From Blautia glucerasea (GTDB taxonomy: Bacteria > Bacillota > Clostridia > Lachnospirales > Lachnospiraceae), in NCBI RefSeq assembly GCF_020537505.1, contig NZ_JAJBMO010000007.1, positions 124,001-188,000 on the forward strand: a stretch of DNA of 64,000 bases. Direction: 5' to 3'. Shown one piece after another: positions 54,391 through 63,026 of this stretch (the first letter of the stretch is position 1; each line of letters opens with the position of its first letter). The notes beneath the pieces are model-generated. The model was not told the origin of the DNA, ran no database searches, and saw only the letters and a list, made by a program, of their open reading frames with translations. The position numbers and the translations under genes were made by a program.

Positions 54391-54411
54391 AGCCTTTTTC
54401 AAACACGCTCT
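54389..54411. repeat. dispersed AGAGC...CAAACACGCTCT motif, copy B
   Basis: AGAGC (54389-54393) and GCTCT (54407-54411) flank CTTTTTCAAACAC. It begins inside the stop codon of the YfcC-type gene, so it could serve as a weak transcription end for that gene. Confidence 0.6.
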
Positions 54412-54504
54412 GGAACTTCAAGGAAAAGCTTCAAGAACATTAATTGTTTGATAACCAGTGAACTTTAAAAACATAAAGGTAACTGTTCTGAAAAGGTAAG
54501 TCTA

Positions 54505-55071
54505 ATGGAAAGAAAAGGAAACTTAATTAAACTTACGGACCTGTCTTCCGATTTCATCATCGACCTGAAATATGCCACGCCACACAATTTCACCGGCGTG
54601 CAGGTATACCAGTCTGCGGATTGCTGGCTGGATGAACACACAGCGCAGATTCTGATAAAAGCGAAGGAAATTTTCGAAAAAGATGGCTATCGGGTGAAAA
54701 TCTGGGACGCTTATCGTCCAATTCGTGCGCAGAAGCGATTCTGGGAGATCATGCCAAATGATGATTTCATTGCCCGTCCGCCGGATATGACGAAAATTAA
54801 GAAATTCCGTCCTACTCATATGAACGGAATGTGTGTTGACGTCACACTAACTGATAAAGAAGGCAACGAAATCGAAATGCCATCTCCATTTGACACTATG
54901 GACGAACGCGCAGCCCTGAACTTTTCCGGTCATTCAAAAATCGGAAGAAGAAATGGTGAATATCTGAAAAAAGTAATGGAATCTGTTGGATTTTTGGCGT
55001 ACGAATGCGAATGGTGGCATTTCTATGACGTGTCTGCGGAACCAGCGCCGTTTTCGGATTATGAAATATAG
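54505..55071 (+). CDS. D-Ala-D-Ala dipeptidase, VanX-like (M15D)
   Basis: A 188-residue cytoplasmic zinc peptidase with all VanX catalytic residues in place. Zinc ligands are H105 and D112 (THMNGMCVDV) and H162, with catalytic E159 (ECEWWHF). R71 in DAYRPI stands at the position of the VanX transition-state arginine. Length (VanX 202) and spacing fit. No vanH, vanA-type ligase or vanRS genes are nearby, so this is not a resistance cluster; such lone copies are usually thought to serve in cell-wall turnover or dipeptide use. It starts 114 bases after the YfcC-type gene, past a copy of the dispersed motif. Confidence 0.88.
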   Translation: MERKGNLIKLTDLSSDFIIDLKYATPHNFTGVQVYQSADCWLDEHTAQILIKAKEIFEKDGYRVKIWDAYRPIRAQKRFWEIMPNDDFIARPPDMTKIKKFRPTHMNGMCVDVTLTDKEGNEIEMPSPFDTMDERAALNFSGHSKIGRRNGEYLKKVMESVGFLAYECEWWHFYDVSAEPAPFSDYEI

Positions 55072-55166
55072 TTTTGGAATATGAGATTCCATTAAAAGGG
55101 TAAAACAAAGCAGTTGCCAGAAAGTAAGCTGGTCTATAGACCTATTGTAAATATTAATAAGATGTC

Positions 55167-55218
55167 AAAAAAGCCAGGGATAGTCACTACAAAAAGCCTC
55201 ATCCCCTGGCTATTTTTG
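55167..55218 (+). terminator. terminator after the dipeptidase gene
   Basis: AGCCAGGGAT (55172-55181) pairs with ATCCCCTGGCT (55201-55211, one bulged C), with A residues before and T residues after. The rest of 55219-55385 is AT-rich leader or promoter sequence without a near-consensus pair that I can defend. Confidence 0.8.
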
Positions 55219-55385
55219 TAGAAAAATCATACAAAGTGTAAGAATCTATAACATTTCAAGGAAAATATTCGTATTTTAAAAAACTCAATTTTCTGTAATA
55301 ATAGGTACATCAAAGAGAGATACCGGTAAATCTTAAATAGAAAACGCGAAAAAAAGAACGAAAATTTCAGGGAGGTTATAGCAGA

Positions 55386-56690
55386 ATGAAAGGAAAAAAA
55401 CTTGTTTCTTTAAGTATGGCAGCTGTTATGTGTGCTGGCGGTCTGGCTGTTTATGGCGGACAGGAAGTTAAGGCTGATGATAAGGTTTCCGTTGTTGTGG
55501 CTACAAACTGGGGCGAAGGCGATTCTAAATACGATTATTTCTATCCTGTTTTCCAGAAATTCCAGGAAGAAAATGCTGATACAATGGACATTACCCTTCA
55601 GACATACAGCACTGAGGATTACAAGACGAAGATCAAAACCCAGACAGCATCCGGAGATCTTCCCGATGTATTTACATACTGGGGCGGCGGCATAATGAAA
55701 GATATGGTTGACGCTGGATTGCTTCTTAATGTAGATGATTACTTTGCAGATAGTGAAAGCGTAGCAAAAGAAGATTTCGATGATGGAGCATTTGATTACT
55801 ATATTGCAGGAGATGGAAATGCATACGGTATTCCGATTGAGTCCACAAGAGGTGTTCTCCTGGCAAACAAAACTCTTTTTGAGCAGTATAATCTGGAATA
55901 CCCAACAACTTACGATGAGCTGTTAGAAGTTGGAAAAGTATTTAATGAAAATGGAATTATTCCAATGGCGATCGGAAGCAACGGCGGAACACCTTCAGAG
56001 TTCTTCTATAGTGAACTTTACAATCAGTATGAAGGCGGCGCAGATGAGATTGCAGCACTTGCTTCTGGTGGAAACTTTAACACTGACAATGCAGTAAAGG
56101 TCGCAGATACTCTTCTTGATATGATTGACAACAAGCTGTTTCCGGAAGATACAATGGCAAACGGTGGCTGGTCTGCAAGCCTTCAGCTTTATACAGATGG
56201 AAAAGCAGCTATGACTTATACCTATCCATGGATGTATGAGTCAATCCCGGATGATATTCAGGAATGCAGTGACATTATTCCAATCCCGCAGATGCCAGGT
56301 GCAACAATTGATCCTGCAACAATTGAGACAGGATTTACTGTATATGGATTTATGATCAACAAAGCTTCCTATGAGGATCCGGAAAAACATGATGCTATCC
56401 TGAAAGTATGCGATATGCTTGCTTCTGATGAGTTAACAGAATCTCTTACAGAGAGCGGAATGATCCCATGCAAAAAAGTAGAAGTTAACAAAGACTCCCA
56501 GAAACTGATCATGCAGAAAACACTTGATTATGCGGCTGATAAAACTCTTGTTCAGGTTCACTATACTACAATGCCAAGCGCAGAAGCAATTACCATGATG
56601 GATTCCAGTCTTGATGAGTTGTTTATCAATGCACTGACCGGACAGGAATTCGTTGATAAGGTACAGGCAGTACTGGATAAAGAGAAATAA
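55386..56690 (+). CDS. extracellular sugar-binding protein, family 1 (MalE-like)
   Basis: A 434-residue exported binding protein. The signal peptide MKGKKLVSLSMAAVMCAGG runs to about VKA-DD. The only Cys (VMCAGG) is not in a lipobox context, so the protein appears to be cleaved by signal peptidase I. Mature family signs are FPVFQKFQEEN-like YPVFQKFQEENADTM, TASGDLPDVFTYWGGG, GIPIESTRGVLLANKTLF, YPTTYDELLEVGKVF and AAMTYTYPWMYE. AGGGAGG precedes the ATG. With the MalFG-type permeases and GH35 gene downstream, a beta-galactoside oligosaccharide ligand is likely but inferred. Confidence 0.85.
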   Translation: MKGKKLVSLSMAAVMCAGGLAVYGGQEVKADDKVSVVVATNWGEGDSKYDYFYPVFQKFQEENADTMDITLQTYSTEDYKTKIKTQTASGDLPDVFTYWGGGIMKDMVDAGLLLNVDDYFADSESVAKEDFDDGAFDYYIAGDGNAYGIPIESTRGVLLANKTLFEQYNLEYPTTYDELLEVGKVFNENGIIPMAIGSNGGTPSEFFYSELYNQYEGGADEIAALASGGNFNTDNAVKVADTLLDMIDNKLFPEDTMANGGWSASLQLYTDGKAAMTYTYPWMYESIPDDIQECSDIIPIPQMPGATIDPATIETGFTVYGFMINKASYEDPEKHDAILKVCDMLASDELTESLTESGMIPCKKVEVNKDSQKLIMQKTLDYAADKTLVQVHYTTMPSAEAITMMDSSLDELFINALTGQEFVDKVQAVLDKEK

Positions 56691-56725
56691 ACGGTAGCTG
56701 CTTTAAAGGATAAGTAATGTTGATA

Positions 56726-56767
56726 AAAGGCTGCCGCGAAGGAATGATTAAAAGCGGCAGCCTTTTT
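56726..56767 (+). terminator. intercistronic terminator after the binding protein
   Basis: AAAGGCTGCCGC (56726-56737) pairs perfectly with GCGGCAGCCTTT (56754-56765), then more T. It lies between the binding-protein and permease genes, so read-through probably sets a high ratio of binding protein to permease. Confidence 0.85.
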
Positions 56768-56821
56768 ACGCCCAAAAGCACATGATATCTTCAGGCGTTG
56801 CGGTATAGATGAGGAGGCATT

Positions 56822-57697
56822 ATGAATAAATACAAAAAAGTTCCTGTATGTATAGGATTTTTACTTCCGGTATTTTTGATTTATACCATATTTCTGTTTG
56901 TTCCGCTGGTTCAGTCTGCGTATTACAGTCTGACAAGCTGGAACGGAGTAACGGAAAAGGTTTTTGTGGGTTTAGATAATTTCAAAGCACTATTTTCAAA
57001 CAGCGATTACTGGATCACTTTCTGGAATACCATCAAATTGGTTGTGATCAGTTTATGTATACAGATTCCGGTAGGACTTCTTCTTGCATACCTTTTATAT
57101 TCAAAAGTAAAAGGTATGAAAATATTCCGCACGATTTTTTTCCTTCCGGTTGTTATCGCTCCAGTGGCTATTTCCCTGATGTTTTCTCTTTTTTACAACA
57201 GTGAGATTGGCATATTCAACAAGGTTCTGGAGGCAATTGGTCTGGGAAGATTTGCAACAAACTGGCTTTCCAATATTCATACACTTTTATATGCAGTAAT
57301 GGTACCTCAGGTCTGGCAGTACATTGGACTTTACGTAACCATATTTTTAGGAGCGCTGCAGTCCATGCCGGAAGAGCTTTCTGAGAGTGCACAGATTGAT
57401 GGGGCAAACAGAACTCAGACATTTTTCCATGTTGTTTTGCCTGAAATCGCGAATTTTACAAATATATGTGTAATTCTGTGTGTGACAGGCTCTCTGAAAG
57501 CCTTTGAACATTCCTGGATCATGACAGGAGGCGGACCTGGTGTGAGGTCAGCATATCTTGGGGTTTACATGTATAAAACAGCATTTGTAAACTCAGATTT
57601 TGGAACTGGAAGTGCGATTACAGTGACAATTGTATTGCTGTCTCTTGTAATTACCGTATTATTTAATACAATTTCTGCCTGGCGGGAGAAAAGATAG
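56822..57697 (+). CDS. sugar ABC transporter permease (MalF/UgpA type)
   Basis: A 291-residue membrane protein with six hydrophobic segments. The N-terminal segment holds IGFLLPVFLIYTIFLFVPLV, then SAYYSLTSWNG, and the EAA loop is seen as ESAQIDGANRTQTFFHVVLPEI, the contact with the ATPase. GGAGG precedes the ATG. Its partner permease gene begins eight bases after the stop. No MsmK/MsmX-type ATPase gene is in the operon, so a shared ATPase encoded elsewhere is required; this is usual for such systems in Firmicutes. Confidence 0.9.
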   Translation: MNKYKKVPVCIGFLLPVFLIYTIFLFVPLVQSAYYSLTSWNGVTEKVFVGLDNFKALFSNSDYWITFWNTIKLVVISLCIQIPVGLLLAYLLYSKVKGMKIFRTIFFLPVVIAPVAISLMFSLFYNSEIGIFNKVLEAIGLGRFATNWLSNIHTLLYAVMVPQVWQYIGLYVTIFLGALQSMPEELSESAQIDGANRTQTFFHVVLPEIANFTNICVILCVTGSLKAFEHSWIMTGGGPGVRSAYLGVYMYKTAFVNSDFGTGSAITVTIVLLSLVITVLFNTISAWREKR

Positions 57698-57705
57698 GAG
57701 GAGCC

Positions 57706-58545
57706 ATGAGATTTTTTCGTAAATCCTGGAAATATCAGGTAACGACTGTGATTAAATATTTGTTTCTGATACTGGTAGCGATTGTATCGTTATATCCGTT
57801 TATATGGGTGCTGATTTCTTCTTTTAAAGATAATAATTCTATTTTTGGAGATCCGTTTGGATTGCCAGTAAAAATTGCTTTTGAAAATTATAAAGAAGTG
57901 TGGGCTGGTGCGGATGTAGGCCGAAATTTTTTAAATAGTATGATCGTTTGCCTTACTACACTGGTAATTTTGATCATTATTACATCTATGGGTTGTTATA
58001 TTCTTACCAGGGTATGGAAAAATACATTTCTTTCCACATATTTTTCACTGGGAATTATGATTCCAATCCATGCACTTTTGATTCCGTCTGTGTTGATTTT
58101 CAAAAAAATCGGATTAACAGATAATTTATTTTCACTAGTTCTGATGTACACGGCAATTAATATATCTCTTAGCATGTATATCATGAATGGATTTTTTGAC
58201 AGCATTCCAAGAGAAATGGATGAGGCTGCTACGATTGACGGATGTTCCAGAAGTCAGATTTTCCTACGCATTATTTTCCCAATTGCAAAGCCTGGAATTG
58301 CTACGGTTGCCACTCTGGCGTTTTTGAACTGTTGGAACGATTTGCTTATGGGACTTGTTCTGATTTCATCTCCGCAAAAGAAAACTTTATCTCTTGCGAT
58401 TTCTGCATTAAAGGGTTCCTATGCTACACGATATGGTCTCCTGTGTGCCGGATTTGTAATTTCCATAGTTCCGGTTGTTATTATGTATCTGTTTTTCCAG
58501 AAACAGGTTATTGCCGGAATGACAGCAGGTGCAGTGAAAGGATAA
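57706..58545 (+). CDS. sugar ABC transporter permease (MalG/UgpE type)
   Basis: A 279-residue membrane protein with six hydrophobic segments. Typical points are LYPFIWVLISSFKDNNSIF near the N-terminus and the EAA loop MDEAATIDGCSRSQIFLRII. The C-terminal helices end in QKQVIAGMTAGAVKG, a classic MalG-type tail. AGGAGG lies before the ATG, eight bases after the partner permease. The GH35 gene follows after ten bases. Confidence 0.9.
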   Translation: MRFFRKSWKYQVTTVIKYLFLILVAIVSLYPFIWVLISSFKDNNSIFGDPFGLPVKIAFENYKEVWAGADVGRNFLNSMIVCLTTLVILIIITSMGCYILTRVWKNTFLSTYFSLGIMIPIHALLIPSVLIFKKIGLTDNLFSLVLMYTAINISLSMYIMNGFFDSIPREMDEAATIDGCSRSQIFLRIIFPIAKPGIATVATLAFLNCWNDLLMGLVLISSPQKKTLSLAISALKGSYATRYGLLCAGFVISIVPVVIMYLFFQKQVIAGMTAGAVKG

Positions 58546-58555
58546 TGGTACTAAT

Positions 58556-60565
58556 ATGAAGAAAAATGTAAGATTTACACAAAATGGAATTTATCTGGAA
58601 GGTTCTCAGTCAGAGAAAGAAGGAAAAGAAATTCCGTTGTATAGCGGCTCCATCCATTATTGGAGAATGGCTCCTGAAACATGGGAAACAGCGCTGATCA
58701 ATGCAAAGAATATGGGATTTTCTATCGTAGAAACATATATTCCATGGGGGGTACATGAGCCGGAGAGAAATGAGTTTGATTATGGGAAAAAAGACCCGAG
58801 AAAAGATTTGAATAAATTTTTGGATATTTGCGAAAAAGTTGGACTGTATGTAATCGTAAGACCGGGACCCCACATCAATGCGGAGATGACCTGGTTTGGT
58901 TATCCACAGTGGCTTCTCAGAATGCCGGAAATACAGGCAAAGACACCGCTGGGTACTTCTGTAGTATATCCTTATGTAACAGGTGCATTTCCCATTCCAT
59001 CCTATGCAAGCTCAAAACTGTATGAGGAGACAAGACACTATTTCAAAAGTTTTGCAGAAATTCTGAAAAAACATTGCTATCCGAAAGGTGGAATCATTGC
59101 AATTCAGGCAGATAATGAGACCTGCAATTTTTTCAGAGATCAGCCATATATTATGGACTATTCTGAGGAATCGGTTCAGCAATATTACAGATTTCTGGAA
59201 GAAAAATATAAGGAAATTGAGAAGCTGAATAAAACTTATCATTCCAAGTATAAGAAATTTGAAGAAATATGTCCTCCTGCAGGCTACCAGGAGAAAGATG
59301 AAAATCTGGAGTATTATTTTGACTGGCTGGAATACAAAGAATATCAGATCCTGGAAGCTTTGCGAAAAATGGTTGAGATTCTGGAAGAGCTTGAACTTCC
59401 GATTCCAATTTTTCATAACTGTGCTTACCAGAATTACACACCAATTTCCGTGCAGCGTGATGAGGAGATTCCAGGTCTCTCAGTGGCCGGAATTGACGCA
59501 TATCCGGATCCAGGTGATACTTCGATGCTGAAGGAAAGAATCCGCTATCTTGCAGGAAGCAGTAAACTTCCATTTGTACCCGAATTTGGTTCCGGTTCCT
59601 GGTTCGACAGGGAACAGCTGCTTAGTCCGGAAGAGGAAAGGTTTGGCTATTTGTATGCGTTCATGAATGGAATGAAGGCAGTAAACTTTTATATGCTTGC
59701 TGACCGTGACCGTTGGACTGGCTGCCCGCTTCGAAATGATGGCACTATCCGGGAGAAATGGTACAAAATGTTTCTGGATTTGCTAAGTCTGTTGAAGGAT
59801 TCAGAGTTAAATACATATAGCAGAAATGCCAGAATTCTTGTATTGAAAAATTATGATATGGGTCGTTTGCGGGCTCTTGTGTCCACGAGAAACCGAAATA
59901 TGTTTTCCTCCAACTGTTTCATAAAAGGAACAGACATACCAGGAAGCCTGTGGAAAGCTGAAGCTTATGCCGGAAAACTGAATATAGACAGCTGTACTGG
60001 CGGATATGACAGGGAAATGTGGGTACAGGAAATTATGGAAACTCTTGATCAGAATGGGTTTGAATATGATATGTCTGATTGCTATGTTACACAGGAAAAG
60101 CTGGCTCAGTATGATGTTGTTTTTGCAGCTTCCTATAATTTTATGGAGCCATGGATTCAGAAAAAATTGCTGGATTTTTCCAGACTTTCAGGAAAACAGC
60201 TATATCTGGGACCAACTGTACCGGAAATTGACAGGCGGGGGAACGGGTGTACCTTATTAAAAGAGGAAAGCACAGTAAAAACGGTGGTAAATCCGAAAGA
60301 ACTATTATTGGAAAATCTTCCAAGATCAGAGTACAGCAGTACAAATTGTGAATTGGCTGTTTACAGAAGAGAATGTGATAATGCCATCCTAATTTTTGTG
60401 GCAAATACTTCAGAAAAGTCCAAAGAAGCGTCGATAGATTTCCGAGGAAGACGAAAATTTACAGATATGCAAAGCCATGCTAATAAAACAGTAACTGATT
60501 GTTTGAATGTGACACTTCGTCCATTTGAAATTCAAATCTGGAAAGTAAAAAAGGAGGAGCACTGA
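58556..60565 (+). CDS. beta-galactosidase, GH35
   Basis: A 669-residue cytoplasmic GH35-type enzyme. Barrel motifs are LYSGSIHYWRMAPETW, VETYIPWGVHEPERNEFDY and RPGPHINAEMTWFGYPQWLL. The acid/base is E188 in IQADNET and the nucleophile E343 in PFVPEFGSGSW. The C-terminal part includes a glutamine-amidotransferase-like region (ILVLKNYDMGRLRAL, YDVVFAASYNFMEPW) and a beta domain. It would cut terminal beta-galactose from the sugar brought in by the transporter encoded upstream. It lacks the signal peptide of many eukaryotic GH35 proteins. The next gene begins one base after its stop. Confidence 0.88.
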   Translation: MKKNVRFTQNGIYLEGSQSEKEGKEIPLYSGSIHYWRMAPETWETALINAKNMGFSIVETYIPWGVHEPERNEFDYGKKDPRKDLNKFLDICEKVGLYVIVRPGPHINAEMTWFGYPQWLLRMPEIQAKTPLGTSVVYPYVTGAFPIPSYASSKLYEETRHYFKSFAEILKKHCYPKGGIIAIQADNETCNFFRDQPYIMDYSEESVQQYYRFLEEKYKEIEKLNKTYHSKYKKFEEICPPAGYQEKDENLEYYFDWLEYKEYQILEALRKMVEILEELELPIPIFHNCAYQNYTPISVQRDEEIPGLSVAGIDAYPDPGDTSMLKERIRYLAGSSKLPFVPEFGSGSWFDREQLLSPEEERFGYLYAFMNGMKAVNFYMLADRDRWTGCPLRNDGTIREKWYKMFLDLLSLLKDSELNTYSRNARILVLKNYDMGRLRALVSTRNRNMFSSNCFIKGTDIPGSLWKAEAYAGKLNIDSCTGGYDREMWVQEIMETLDQNGFEYDMSDCYVTQEKLAQYDVVFAASYNFMEPWIQKKLLDFSRLSGKQLYLGPTVPEIDRRGNGCTLLKEESTVKTVVNPKELLLENLPRSEYSSTNCELAVYRRECDNAILIFVANTSEKSKEASIDFRGRRKFTDMQSHANKTVTDCLNVTLRPFEIQIWKVKKEEH

Positions 60566-60566
60566 A

Positions 60567-61190
60567 ATGGTTGATAAAAATATATCTGCAGAATGCCTGA
60601 AACCAGAGCTTTGGACTCATCTTCAGGAGATTCTGGATCTGTATTGTCCTCCTGTAAAGATTCTTCATATTTTGCAAAAGGCAGAGGGACTTCGGGCAGT
60701 TACCCAGAATGGTGAAAAGGTTATGCTGGATTCAAAGTCCCTGGAGCAGCCGAAAGGATTATTAGAGGCTTTTCCAGCGATAGATGAAGTACGGATTTAT
60801 ACAGAAGCTGCAATGGATTGTTACGATAAAAAGCTGCAGGCAGAAGAGGTTTATGACTGGGATATTGATGATTATCTGGAATATCAATATCGGGCACTGG
60901 AAGAAACAGATGGAATACAGGTGATCCGGAGAAGTGATTTTCCTAGGCATATTTTCCAGCCATTGAAAAAATGGATTCAGGAAGATGGTACCTACCTTTT
61001 GTGGGTAACAAATCAGGGAAAGCTGTACTTCAATTGTATTCTGGTGGTAAGAGAGAATAAAATAAAGATACTGACCACATCTGGCCGGTATGGTGATGAC
61101 TGGGAGGATTTAGAAAAGGTAAAAAAGAATCTGGAAAAAGAATTTTATGATTTGTCCTGTCATGTTATAATAAAAGATGGGAATTTCTGA
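60567..61190 (+). CDS. protein of unknown function in the GH35 operon
   Basis: A 207-residue cytoplasmic-looking protein without signal peptide or membrane segment. I recognise no family. It is acidic, with a helical N-terminal half (HLQEILDLYCPPVKILHILQ) and a C-terminal half of alternating strands (TYLLWVTNQGKLYFNCILVV, IKILTTSGRYGDDWEDLEKV). AGGAG stands before the ATG, which is one base after the GH35 stop, so expression is tightly coupled. The kinase gene follows after 33 bases. A regulatory or sugar-related role is possible, but nothing in the sequence shows it. Confidence 0.6.
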   Translation: MVDKNISAECLKPELWTHLQEILDLYCPPVKILHILQKAEGLRAVTQNGEKVMLDSKSLEQPKGLLEAFPAIDEVRIYTEAAMDCYDKKLQAEEVYDWDIDDYLEYQYRALEETDGIQVIRRSDFPRHIFQPLKKWIQEDGTYLLWVTNQGKLYFNCILVVRENKIKILTTSGRYGDDWEDLEKVKKNLEKEFYDLSCHVIIKDGNF

Positions 61191-61223
61191 CAATAATAAC
61201 ATAAAAAGGGAAGGTGACCCGGA

Positions 61224-63026
61224 ATGAGAAAATGGATTGGTAAATTTAAAACAATTTCCATACAAAAGAAAATGGCAATTGCGATGTTAGTTACGCCTGT
61301 TTTGTCCAGTTTGATCATTCTGGGTTTTTATTATAACTATACAAGAGAGTTTTATCGTGAAAAGGTGGCCATATTTCAGGAAAACAACCGTAAAAATATG
61401 ACTGCCAATGTGAATAATATTCTGCGTCAGATTGATACGGTATCGGATCAGGTATTGGGGCTTGCAGTTTTGTCTTCTGAATTTGAAAATTATTCGGAAA
61501 AAAGTACATATGACCGTTTGCTTTTGTATCGGAAAATAACATCTCAGCTTACAAATATCTGCATCTCAAATGATACTATAGACAATATTTATATATTGGA
61601 TTTTGATGGAAATGGTTTCAGTTCCAACAGCGAGTGGAATGAAGAGGTTTATAAAGAGGAGCTGGCAGAGCCTTTGTCCAGGGACCAGCAAGGGAAAACA
61701 GTGATTCTCCCACCTCACAGGGCAGCTTACAGATACCGCGGAAATGGAGATAAAGCTCCCTATATGGTCAGTCTGCTGATTTATTTGAACAGATATACAC
61801 AAAGTGGTGCAATCGGACTGATCCAGATGGATATTCCCTATGAAAAGATCAGAAAGTCAGTGGAATTGCTGGAAATGACCCAGAGTGATTTTTCTTTTAT
61901 TGTAGATGAAAACGATTATCTGATTTATGCTCCTGATTCCGCAGATATAGGGAAAAAGGCCAGTAATGTTGTTTACGGAAGTTATAATCTGGGTGGTCTT
62001 TGGGAGAAAGTCAACGCAGATTATAAAAAAGAAAATAATGGAGAACAAAGTCTGATTAAAAAGGTTGCCCTGTTTAATAAAAAGTGGTATCTGATTCAGG
62101 TGAACAGTGATGTCATGTTTCGGGAGGAGCTGGGAAAGATTCAGAATACCTGGCTTCTGGTATTTGTAATCTGTCTGTTATGTGCTCTCGGATTGTCTCT
62201 CAGCTTATCCCACAGCATAACAAAGCCCATTGCAGGCCTGATCAAAAGTATGGGAAAAGTCAGTCAGGGAAATTTTAATATTCAGGTAGAAAAGCCAGAT
62301 AACAAAGATCTGGCAGAATTAGTGGAAAGTTTTAACACCATGATTCTGGAAGTGGATGTTCTGATGAAAGAAAATATTCAGAAAGAGCATGAAAAAACCA
62401 GAATGGAAATGATGGCGTTAAATGCAAAGATCAATTCCCATTTTCTTTATAACACTTTAAATACCATTAAGTGGCAGGCCATTTCCCAGAGTCAGATGGA
62501 TATTGCCAACAGTATTGTGGCGCTGACAAAAATTCTGGAATATAGCTGTAAAAACACCCTGGATATGGTCGCACTTAGAGAAGAGATCCAGTTTATTGAG
62601 GACTATATTTATATTCAGAACATGCGGTATGGCAGCAGTGTTGTTGTCAAATATCAGATTGAAGATGACTGCAGAGAGTGTCTGGTGCTGAAAATGTTAT
62701 TGCAGCCAATTGTGGAAAATGCATTGATTCATGCTTTCGACAATAGCGGAGAGGGAAATGTAATTACAGTTACATGTAAGAAAAATAAGGGACATATGAA
62801 GATTTCCGTGTATGACAATGGCCGTGGCTTTCAGTATGAAGGCTTTGACAAGCTTACGGGAATAGGCCTGAATAATATAAAAGACAGACTGGAGCTTAAT
62901 TTTGGAACAGAATCAGAAATGCAGATTTATAGTGTAATAGGAGAAGGGACCCGTGTGACAATAGTATTTCCGATTGTTGAGGGAGGAAAAGCAGCAGATG
63001 AAAGTCTTACTGATCGTAGACGATGA
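61224..63026 (+). CDS. YesM-type sensor histidine kinase
   Basis: A 600-residue membrane kinase. The first membrane segment (MLVTPVLSSLIILGFYYNY) is followed by a large extracytoplasmic dCACHE-like sensor (about residues 35-300, with DNIYILDFDGNGFSSNSEW and YMVSLLIYLN). The second membrane segment is WLLVFVICLLCALGLSLSL, then HAMP (KPIAGLIKSMGKVSQGNFNI). H406 in NSHFLYNTLNTIKW is the phospho-acceptor; the ATPase has VENALIHAFDNSG, YDNGRGF and GIGLNNIKDRL. GGGAAGGTGA precedes the ATG. It overlaps the regulator gene by 29 bases. It probably senses an external galactoside and controls the locus from 55.4 kb. Confidence 0.92.
   Translation: MRKWIGKFKTISIQKKMAIAMLVTPVLSSLIILGFYYNYTREFYREKVAIFQENNRKNMTANVNNILRQIDTVSDQVLGLAVLSSEFENYSEKSTYDRLLLYRKITSQLTNICISNDTIDNIYILDFDGNGFSSNSEWNEEVYKEELAEPLSRDQQGKTVILPPHRAAYRYRGNGDKAPYMVSLLIYLNRYTQSGAIGLIQMDIPYEKIRKSVELLEMTQSDFSFIVDENDYLIYAPDSADIGKKASNVVYGSYNLGGLWEKVNADYKKENNGEQSLIKKVALFNKKWYLIQVNSDVMFREELGKIQNTWLLVFVICLLCALGLSLSLSHSITKPIAGLIKSMGKVSQGNFNIQVEKPDNKDLAELVESFNTMILEVDVLMKENIQKEHEKTRMEMMALNAKINSHFLYNTLNTIKWQAISQSQMDIANSIVALTKILEYSCKNTLDMVALREEIQFIEDYIYIQNMRYGSSVVVKYQIEDDCRECLVLKMLLQPIVENALIHAFDNSGEGNVITVTCKKNKGHMKISVYDNGRGFQYEGFDKLTGIGLNNIKDRLELNFGTESEMQIYSVIGEGTRVTIVFPIVEGGKAADESLTDRRR

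Noticed and set aside
54505-55071. Vancomycin resistance cluster
   Set aside because: Only a VanX-like dipeptidase is present; no ligase, dehydrogenase or VanRS genes are nearby.
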